Source: Deltaproteobacteria bacterium (GTDB taxonomy: Bacteria > Desulfobacterota_C > Deferrisomatia > Deferrisomatales > JACRMM01). Taken from it: 6,550 nt of DNA. The notes below the pieces were generated by a model. That model worked only from the letters and a program-made list of their open reading frames with translations. It made no database searches and had not been told where the DNA came from. Shown one piece after another: positions 1 through 5,670 of this stretch (position 1 is the first letter of the stretch; each line of letters starts with the position of its first letter). The stretch covers positions 1 to 6,550 of the forward strand of contig JACRCS010001052.1 of NCBI GenBank assembly GCA_016218905.1. Reading direction: 5' to 3'. Made by a program: the position numbers and the translations under genes.

Positions 1-700
1 CCAGGTATCGCGCGAGCCTCCCCGCCGAATCCTCCTCGCCCCGGCTCTTCGCGTCGGCGAGAGCCGTTCCGAAGTAGCTCCGGATCGCCGCGGCCTCCTC
101 GTCGAGCGAAGCGGAGAAGTCCTTCTGCACCACCTGGGCCAGACCCGCGACGACCTTCTGAACGGAAGGGTCGACCTCCCGGACGATCTTGGCGACCTTC
201 GCCTGCCGCCAGCCGTCAAGGGCCAGGCGGGTCAACACCTTCGCGATCGAGCCGGCCGCATCGATGGCCTCGTTCGTTATCGCATCGGCCCCGAACGCCT
301 CCTTCGATTCCTCCAGGGCCCCGGCGAGCGCCCCGATCTCGGGGTTGGCGCTCGGCAGGTTCGACGCGGCGAGGTCTCCCAGCGTCCGGAAGTAGTGCCC
401 GAGGACCCGCTCGGCAGACCAGAGCCGCGCGCTCTGCTTCGTTCGCTCCTTCGCCAGCGCCTCCAGCGGCGCCGACCGTTCCGCCGGCGCTAGCCGGGCC
501 AGGACACCGGGCGACCGGGAATAGTCGGTCAGAATCTCCTTGTTCTCGACCGCCGCGGCCGATGTCGTCGCGAAGGTCCGCACCGCCTCGAGATTCGTGC
601 AGGCCGAGAGGCTCAGCGCCGCCAGAGCAGCCAGAGCAGCCTGAGCCACGAGGGCAAGGGGAGGGCGCCGAAGGGCTCGTGCCGTAGTCGTCGTCTTCAT
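1..700 (-). CDS. Putative lipoprotein, 3'-truncated by window edge
   Basis: The frame is open from an ATG at 700-698 to the left edge (233 codons visible, no stop), so the C-terminus is missing. The N-terminus is a lipoprotein signal peptide: basic n-region (K2, R8, R11, R12), an Ala/Leu-rich hydrophobic stretch, and lipobox L31-S-A-C34. This predicts cleavage before Cys34, lipidation and export to the periplasm or outer membrane. The mature part looks mostly alpha-helical, rich in Ala, Glu, Lys and Leu, with no catalytic motif or transmembrane segment that I recognise. A weak Shine-Dalgarno, GGGAAG at 714-709, sits 8 nt upstream. The frame stays open further upstream into the CHAT scar, but the signal peptide fixes this ATG as the start. 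The gene begins 17 nt after the stop of that scar, so it probably once followed a CHAT gene in an operon. Function unknown; a structural or envelope-sensing role is only a guess. Confidence 0.82.
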   Translation of the reverse strand, partial: MKTTTTARALRRPPLALVAQAALAALAALSLSACTNLEAVRTFATTSAAAVENKEILTDYSRSPGVLARLAPAERSAPLEALAKERTKQSARLWSAERVLGHYFRTLGDLAASNLPSANPEIGALAGALEESKEAFGADAITNEAIDAAGSIAKVLTRLALDGWRQAKVAKIVREVDPSVQKVVAGLAQVVQKDFSASLDEEAAAIRSYFGTALADAKSRGEEDSAGRLARYL

Positions 701-717
701 AGATTCATCTTCCCAGC

Positions 718-840
718 TCAACCACACACCTCCAGCAAGGCCCCCACGGCCTTCAGCTTCACCGGGTCGTTCCTCAGCTTCTTTCACCGCGATGAAGGAG
801 CGTCGCGACACGGCGTACGCGGCCTTTAAGAAGAAGTTCA
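718..840 (-). pseudogene. Collapsed remnant of a second CHAT-family gene
   Basis: Three pieces match the intact CHAT gene at 2225-5653, in the same order and orientation. Bases 819-840 match 4233-4254 (20/22), covering the NFFFQAA region at residues 468-474. Bases 778-821 match 3571-3614 (40/44), covering VSRRSFLAVEE around residues 684-694. Bases 726-781 match 2233-2288 (51/56), the extreme C-terminus, where KLRNDPVKLKAVGALLEVCG is followed by TGA at the same place as in the intact gene. The pieces overlap by 3-4 bases at each junction, consistent with deletions at short microhomologies. The first two pieces are fused in frame; the third lies in another frame, so no functional protein remains. 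Identity near 91% suggests a recent paralogue or a diverged allele. The remnant lies between the esterase stop (843) and the lipoprotein start (700). Confidence 0.83.
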
Positions 841-842
841 GA

Positions 843-2003
843 TCAGCGGGGTCTCAAGGCCCGGGACAGCGTCGGGAACATATGCTCCTCGAGCCGCTCG
901 CGAAGCATGTCCTGGTGGCCGCCCGGGAAGACGACCAACTCGTGGGCGACGCCGTTCGCTCTGAGAAGCTCAGACACATGGCGGCAACCACGGGGGATCC
1001 AGTCATGCTCGTCCTTCTCTCCCACATCAATAGTGATCGAAGCCAGCGCCTTCAGATTGGCGAGATGTTGCCGCACCTTTCCATCCCAATCACCGAATCC
1101 TCTCTCATACTGATCCCACACGAGCTTGTCTAAGACGAGGTCCGTCCCGACGCGATGATAGGGATACGCGATCAAACGGCTATCGCCGGTCTTCGCCGGA
1201 GCGAAGGCGGCGCCGTAGGCCAGAGCGAACAAGGGATAGGTATCGAAGACGCCGTTCAAGTAGCTCGCCCGGGAAAGCAGTGTCACCTTGGCCCGGCACG
1301 CGTTCTGGGCGCGCAACTCGTCCAACAACGCGATGACCTGGCCGCGGACGCTCGCATCGGAAAAGCTCGGGTGCGTTCTCAGGTCCCCCGGTGCCGCGAG
1401 GCCGGGGGCGAGAGCGTAGACCGCCGCGAAGACGTCGGGATGCCGCATGGCGATGTTCAAGGCACCGAATCCACCCATGGAGTGACCGGCCAAAGCCCGC
1501 GACGCGGGCCCGACGAGGGTGCGGAAGTTCTGGTCGACATAGCGCACGAGGTCCGTGAAGATGAAGTCCTCCCAGGCGCCGTTCAGTGGGGAATTCACAT
1601 AGAAGGACCCTCCGAGGGGAGTGAGACCGTTCGGAATGACAACGATCATTTCCGTGATCCGACCTTGACCGATCAAGCGGTCCAGGCTCCCTTTCAGGGC
1701 GAAGCCCTGGTAGAACTGGACGTCGGTGTAGAGCAGGATCTGGTCGCCAAAGCCGGGAAGGTAATAGACGACTGGGAAGCGCCGCTCGGAACCGTCGTAG
1801 GAGGGCGGCAGATAGACGGCAGCACGCTCGGTGTCCGGTTGGGGTAACAGGCTCTTCTTCAGGGTGGGCGCGGGGACATCGACGTATTTCAATGTGCCGG
1901 TGGTAGCCTGAGGAGCTGCGGTTACCTTGGGTTCCTGGGCGCCGACAAGGACCATGGCCGATGCGGCGGCAATGGCTCCCAGTAAGGCAAATCGGCATTT
2001 CAT
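843..2003 (-). CDS. Secreted alpha/beta-hydrolase esterase (S-formylglutathione hydrolase/antigen 85-like)
   Basis: This 386-residue serine esterase of the putative-esterase superfamily (Esterase D, antigen 85, ferric-enterobactin esterase relatives) would hydrolyse an ester outside the cytoplasm; the substrate cannot be read from sequence. It starts with a Sec-type signal peptide (K2, R4, hydrophobic residues 5-21, probable cleavage after VGA at 22). Family landmarks in order are VYLPPSYD (63-70), FPVVYYLPG (76-84), the nucleophile elbow GHSMGG (173-178, Ser175), a likely acid residue in the IDVGEKDEHD segment (325-334, best candidate Asp331), and the catalytic His in PGGH (His363). The triad therefore looks complete. 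A strong Shine-Dalgarno, AGGAAAGGA at 2019-2011, lies 7 nt before the ATG. Base composition differs from the neighbours: hand counts give about 53% GC at 1021-1140 and 58% at 1561-1620, against 72-78% in samples of the CHAT gene. With broken genes on both sides, this suggests it was acquired separately. Confidence 0.9.
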   Translation of the reverse strand: MKCRFALLGAIAAASAMVLVGAQEPKVTAAPQATTGTLKYVDVPAPTLKKSLLPQPDTERAAVYLPPSYDGSERRFPVVYYLPGFGDQILLYTDVQFYQGFALKGSLDRLIGQGRITEMIVVIPNGLTPLGGSFYVNSPLNGAWEDFIFTDLVRYVDQNFRTLVGPASRALAGHSMGGFGALNIAMRHPDVFAAVYALAPGLAAPGDLRTHPSFSDASVRGQVIALLDELRAQNACRAKVTLLSRASYLNGVFDTYPLFALAYGAAFAPAKTGDSRLIAYPYHRVGTDLVLDKLVWDQYERGFGDWDGKVRQHLANLKALASITIDVGEKDEHDWIPRGCRHVSELLRANGVAHELVVFPGGHQDMLRERLEEHMFPTLSRALRPR

Positions 2004-2010
2004 ATTGTGG

Positions 2011-2019
2011 TCCTTTCCT
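2011..2019 (-). promoter_or_regulatory. Ribosome-binding site of the esterase gene
   Basis: On the minus strand the sequence reads AGGAAAGGA, 7 nt before the ATG at 2003-2001. It is a near-ideal Shine-Dalgarno and supports that start, which also gives a clean signal peptide. It lies just past the end of the nucleotidyltransferase remnant (stop at 2028-2026). No convincing -35/-10 pair was recognised nearby. Confidence 0.7.
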
Positions 2020-2110
2020 GGCGGATCAAATGGCCCTTCCGGGCTTGCCTAACCGTGGCATCACCATGTAGAAGCAGAGGTCGATGTCGGACTTCGGAGT
2101 GTGGGTGCCC

Positions 2111-2127
2111 TGGGCGCGACCCGCCCA
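2111..2127. repeat. Inverted repeat at the second frameshift of the nucleotidyltransferase remnant
   Basis: TGGGCG and CGCCCA form a 6-bp perfect stem around a 5-nt loop. The second frameshift of the broken nucleotidyltransferase (near 2113) falls in one arm. It is probably a by-product of GC-rich coding sequence, not a terminator: there is no T-run and it lies inside the old reading frame. Confidence 0.5.
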
Positions 2128-2130
2128 AAA

Positions 2131-2148
2131 CGAAGGCGCACGCCTTCG
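2131..2148. repeat. Perfect 8-bp inverted repeat at the first frameshift
   Basis: CGAAGGCG and CGCCTTCG are exact inverted copies separated by 2 nt. The first frameshift of the nucleotidyltransferase remnant (near 2135) lies inside it. If the ancestral codons read CGC-GCC-TTC (Arg-Ala-Phe), loss of two bases would have turned an imperfect palindrome into this perfect one, as in quasipalindrome template-switch mutation. It is unlikely to be a terminator because it sits within a former coding frame. Confidence 0.55.
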
Positions 2149-2224
2149 ACCCGCTTCGTCCGTTCGACGATGTCATCGATCAGAGTCTGGATGTCTGGGG
2201 GAGGATTCACGATCGCGCTGAATG

Positions 2225-5200
2225 TCACCCGTACACCTCCAGCAAGGCCTCCACGGCCTTCAGCCTCTCCGGGTCGCTCTTCAGCTTCGCCCGGTCAGCC
2301 GCGCAGAGGCGTAGCGGCCCGGCGATGCAGCGGATGTCGCGCTCGTCGTTGTAGTAGAGGGGGCAGTTCTTCGGGCCGCGGTGGTGCTCGGGGAGCGACG
2401 TGAGGATGCCGATCACCACGTTCGCGAGCATCCGCTGCACGGAAAGCTGGGGCGGCTCGAGCTGCTCGAGGAGGTCGGCGGTCGAGAAGATCGAGACGAC
2501 GCCATCGTCCCAGGCGTAAAGGTCGAAGGTGGTGTCGTCCCGGAGCGGCAGGCTCGTAATGCAATGGAGGCGGTCCACGCCCAGCTCGGCCTTCCTTCCC
2601 TGAAGTCGCGCGGCGACCTTCTCCGCCCAGAGATAGGCCGTACCCTCGCTCTTCTCGCGCCGCCACGTGCCGAGCGGCGCGGAGAAGGAGACGGCCTGGA
2701 AGTCGAAGTAGCTCTGCGCGCTCACCATGGTCTGGGCGATCTGATCGAGCCCGGGGAAGACCCTGTGGACGTCCCAGAGGGCGACGCGCTCCTTCCTGCG
2801 GGCGGCGCCCCGCCTCGGGCCCGGGACGCCGACGGGGGTGACCGCAGAGGCGACCGCCGGCTGCCTTTCCACCAGGCGGTCACAGGGGTTCTGGGCAAAG
2901 ACGACGGGAATCGCCCAGTCGAGCGCCTCGTCCGGGATCGAGGCGTTGACGGCAACGCGAGCCTCCCGAGCCGCGTCGCCGATGGGCGTGCCGATGGCGA
3001 GCGACCAGTAGAAGTGCCGCGCGAACGCGGTGGCGGCGGTGTCGAGGACGCTGAATTGGTTCGCGACGACGCTCGGTACACCGGCCGCGAGGAGGGCCGG
3101 GGCAACCCCGCGGTTGAAGTCCGCGATGCCGCCGCGTCCGCTCTCGCACGAGTTCAGGAAGACGAGGCGAATCCCGCGGCGGGCGACGATCTGCCGGAGG
3201 GTCGGGGCGTCGAGGTGCTGCGTCTGTCCCTGGTCGTCCTCGAAGACGAGGGCGCCGGTGCCGGGCTGGCCGGACGCTCCCGCCTGGAAGGTGCCGTGGC
3301 CGATGAAATGGAGGACGTCGAAGGGCTTGATGGCGGCCTCGACGGCGCGATGGAGCGCGTCCGGCGTGGCGTGAGAGAGGATTTCGACCTCTGCGATTCC
3401 AGCGTCCAGAAGCCGCCGGAACCCGCTGCGGATCACCTCGGTCTCCTCTTCGAAGGAGAGGTGCGCGGTGCCGAGAGGCTGGGCGACGACGACGAGTATC
3501 CGCAACGGACAGGCGCGAGGCGGGATCCTGTCGGCGGGGATCGCCGTCTCGACGTTCCGGACGAAATTGACCTCTTCCACCGCGAGGAAGGAGCGTCGCG
3601 ACACGTCGTACGCGAACTCCCACGGAAGGTCCGCGATCCAGTCCACCATCGAGGTGAACACCACGTTGAGGCGGCCCGACTGCTGGGACGCGCGGGCGAC
3701 GTCGTAGAGTCGCCGGACCTCGCCCGGCAAGAGAGCGGCAAAGAGAAGGCTTCCGAGCTTCACCAGCTTCTGGCCCTGCGGCAGGTCGGGCGCGTTCGTC
3801 TCCCCGCTGATGAACGCGCGGATTTCGCGCTGGGTCTGAATGATGTCGTGCCAGCGTCTTCCCGCGTCTCCGCCCCGGCGCGGAACGGTCTCCAGGACCA
3901 TCGCGTTCCGGAACGAGGCAATGAAGCGGAGATCCTCGGCGGCAGACGGACCGCCGAGGACCGTCAGCCCGAAAGTCTCGGCGGAGGTCGGCATCGCAGC
4001 GCCTGCCATCGGTGGGGTAGGAAGGCTCTCCGGCGCCCCGGGAAGAGCGGGCGGAGCGGAAGGAGGTGGCGGGAGTATCGGAAGTGCTGTCAGCGGCGTC
4101 GTCGCGCGGACGCTCGGCCCCGCGCCCGGGCCGCCCCTGCGGCTCGAGCGATAGGGCAGGCTCCACGTGGGGTCGATCACCGGCAGCGGTTGAGCCTCGC
4201 CGCGCAGGGCCCGTACGAGGAAGTCGATCGTCGCGGCCTGGAAGAAGAAGTTCACGTGGTGAACACCCGTCTTCGCCGAGCTCGGCAGGTTTCCGCCGGG
4301 GCCGAAGCAGCCGATCTGCCGGTCGGAGACGTTGAGCCCCTCACCAACACGCCACCCGCCCTCCGACGGGACGACGAGGTCGTTCGCCGTCGCGAAGTAG
4401 GCGTCGACGGCCGCGTCGCTCATCCGCCGGAGAAGCCCCTCGTCCGGCTCGAAATTCGCCACGAGCGCCGAGAGAGCTCCGGGGGGCGGGTCCGGGGGAG
4501 CCTGAATCCTCTTGATCTGTGGGCCGGAGGGGTCGAGGCCGGCGACGCCGGGCAGGTCCTCGGCGATGTGCGCGGCGAGCCAGGCGAGGCCCTCGCTCAC
4601 GATCTCGAGGCCTGTCGTGAACGGGTTGCTGTCGGGGAAGAGCTCGAGGAGGTTCGCGACCCATCCCAGGAAGCCTTCAAGTCGCCCGGCAGAAGCGAGC
4701 GGCGAGCCCTCGTTCGGCGAGGCGACGAGGACCGCCCGCCCGAGCCGGAACCGGCCCGCGAGACTCCCGAAGATGTCGGGGCGCTCCGTCATGTGCCGGA
4801 AGACGATCCCGCCGCGCGAGTGCGTGATGACGTCGAAGGTCGTCGGACCCGCGGGAAGGCTCTCGAGGAGCGCGCGGGCGTTCTCCTCGGGGCTCTTGCT
4901 CACCGTGAAGTGGTTGAACGCGAAGACCCGTCCCTCGTAGAGAGGCTCGAGCGCCTGGAAAAGCGTCTTCCCGCCCGAGCCCACGGTCGTCGCGAGGCCG
5001 GGGAAGGCCGCCTCCGCGTTCGAGAGGATGCCGTGAACGAGGAGCAGATTGCGCTTCGGCGGGGCGGCGAAGGCAAAGCCCGGGGGAAGAGCCTGGAACG
5101 GAATGGGCCAGCCCCCGGTGGCCGGCACGTTCACCCAGCCCTGAGTGAGGCGCCGCTTCTTCCAGAGCGCGCTCTCGACGGCGGCAGCGAGGACGGGGAG

Positions 5201-5653
5201 AGCAGTGTGCGCGACGACGTCCGCCACCTTCAGGAGGATCCACCGGACGACCCCGCCCAGGAGACCGCGCCGGCCCGCAGCTGCGGCCGCACTTGCGGCG
5301 GGCACGTGAAACAACAGGACAGAGGGGCCGCGCCCGTCGCCGCGGCGCTCCGTCTCGACGGGGAGGTGGAACGTGATCGCTCCGGAGGGGTGCCGGGCCA
5401 TCATCACGTACCGCTGTCCGGCCGGAGCCTCGACAGACATGCCGACGAGCGAGCTCGGGGCCACGCCGCGCCGAGGCGCCGATTGCGCGTCGCCCTCCTC
5501 GACGACCTCCACACGCCCGGTCGACGCCAGCTGCCGGGCGAAGAGGTCCGGGGAAGCGGATGCCGCGGCCCGGCGTCCCCGGCCGCCCGCCTCCACTCGC
5601 GCCGAGACGAGCTTCCAGCCAATCGTCGTAGACGAGAGAGTCACGCGTGCCAT
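2225..5653 (-). CDS. Alpha/beta-hydrolase (lipase-like) fused to CHAT caspase-like protease
   Basis: This 1142-residue protein has no signal peptide and is probably cytoplasmic. Domains: residues 1-190, an uncharacterised N-terminal region with a hydrophobic segment at 129-164; about 200-480, an alpha/beta-hydrolase with the NLLLVHG strand (202-208), a nucleophile elbow of unusual form THSRGG (277-282, Ser279), probable Asp425 (NDLVVPS) and His465/466; about 503-555, a Pro-rich linker; about 570-920, a CHAT peptidase with HFIGHG (His786) and FLNSCESG (Cys836), the expected caspase-like dyad; 950-1142, an extra domain with Cys1097, Cys1109 and Cys1117 that I cannot name. CHAT proteases cleave protein targets (for example Csx29 in the type III-E CRISPR system); here the target is unknown. 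The fused hydrolase could be the effector controlled by the protease, or the reverse. The start is fixed by a strong ribosome-binding site overlapping the C11 stop codon. A broken nucleotidyltransferase overlaps its stop. Confidence 0.93.
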   Translation of the reverse strand: MARVTLSSTTIGWKLVSARVEAGGRGRRAAASASPDLFARQLASTGRVEVVEEGDAQSAPRRGVAPSSLVGMSVEAPAGQRYVMMARHPSGAITFHLPVETERRGDGRGPSVLLFHVPAASAAAAAGRRGLLGGVVRWILLKVADVVAHTALPVLAAAVESALWKKRRLTQGWVNVPATGGWPIPFQALPPGFAFAAPPKRNLLLVHGILSNAEAAFPGLATTVGSGGKTLFQALEPLYEGRVFAFNHFTVSKSPEENARALLESLPAGPTTFDVITHSRGGIVFRHMTERPDIFGSLAGRFRLGRAVLVASPNEGSPLASAGRLEGFLGWVANLLELFPDSNPFTTGLEIVSEGLAWLAAHIAEDLPGVAGLDPSGPQIKRIQAPPDPPPGALSALVANFEPDEGLLRRMSDAAVDAYFATANDLVVPSEGGWRVGEGLNVSDRQIGCFGPGGNLPSSAKTGVHHVNFFFQAATIDFLVRALRGEAQPLPVIDPTWSLPYRSSRRGGPGAGPSVRATTPLTALPILPPPPSAPPALPGAPESLPTPPMAGAAMPTSAETFGLTVLGGPSAAEDLRFIASFRNAMVLETVPRRGGDAGRRWHDIIQTQREIRAFISGETNAPDLPQGQKLVKLGSLLFAALLPGEVRRLYDVARASQQSGRLNVVFTSMVDWIADLPWEFAYDVSRRSFLAVEEVNFVRNVETAIPADRIPPRACPLRILVVVAQPLGTAHLSFEEETEVIRSGFRRLLDAGIAEVEILSHATPDALHRAVEAAIKPFDVLHFIGHGTFQAGASGQPGTGALVFEDDQGQTQHLDAPTLRQIVARRGIRLVFLNSCESGRGGIADFNRGVAPALLAAGVPSVVANQFSVLDTAATAFARHFYWSLAIGTPIGDAAREARVAVNASIPDEALDWAIPVVFAQNPCDRLVERQPAVASAVTPVGVPGPRRGAARRKERVALWDVHRVFPGLDQIAQTMVSAQSYFDFQAVSFSAPLGTWRREKSEGTAYLWAEKVAARLQGRKAELGVDRLHCITSLPLRDDTTFDLYAWDDGVVSIFSTADLLEQLEPPQLSVQRMLANVVIGILTSLPEHHRGPKNCPLYYNDERDIRCIAGPLRLCAADRAKLKSDPERLKAVEALLEVYG

Positions 5654-5661
5654 GGCGTCCG

Positions 5662-5670
5662 CTCCTTCCT
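5662..5670 (-). promoter_or_regulatory. Ribosome-binding site of the CHAT gene, overlapping the upstream stop codon
   Basis: The minus strand reads TAGGAAGGAG: the TAG stop of the C11 peptidase gene (5671-5669) runs directly into AGGAAGGAG, which lies 8 nt before the ATG at 5653-5651. A terminating ribosome would sit on this Shine-Dalgarno, so the two proteins are probably made in a coupled manner from one mRNA. Confidence 0.8.

Larger units (their letters stand above)
2026..2228 (-). pseudogene. Frameshifted, truncated minimal nucleotidyltransferase (MNT-like, DNA polymerase beta superfamily)
   Basis: Read from a GTG at 2228-2226, this encodes VTFSAIVNPPPDIQTLIDD then IVERTKRVEGVR. A +1 shift near 2135 gives FVLGGSR. 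A second +1 shift near 2113 gives QGTHTPKSDIDLCFY, and the frame runs to TGA at 2028-2026. The reconstructed GGSRxQGTHTPKSDIDL is the hallmark GS...SDIDL active site of minimal nucleotidyltransferases, with the two metal-binding Asp residues. Such proteins (about 100 residues) are known as MNT antitoxins paired with HEPN toxins, or as stand-alone enzymes. Here only about 55 residues survive, homology appears to stop near 2060, and the third catalytic Asp and C-terminal helices are absent. The GTG overlaps the CHAT stop as GTGA, so it was once translationally coupled to that gene. An internal in-frame GTG at 2210 is an alternative start. No HEPN partner is visible. Confidence 0.8.

Noticed and set aside
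189..395. A 68-codon plus-strand frame as a small gene
   Set aside because: It is antisense to the lipoprotein frame, which has a clear lipobox signal peptide and stays open over the whole region.
698..842. Lipoprotein start placed further upstream, making the CHAT scar its N-terminus
   Set aside because: The frame is open through the scar, but a signal peptide with lipobox begins exactly at the ATG at 700 and would be buried in such a fusion.
1155..1847. A 230-codon plus-strand frame inside the esterase gene
   Set aside because: It is antisense to a gene with a complete catalytic triad, signal peptide and strong ribosome-binding site, and shows no protein-like motif or upstream ribosome-binding site of its own.
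2131..2148. Hairpin as a transcription terminator between the CHAT and esterase genes
   Set aside because: It has a 2-nt loop and no following T-run in the minus-strand direction, and it lies inside the former nucleotidyltransferase reading frame.
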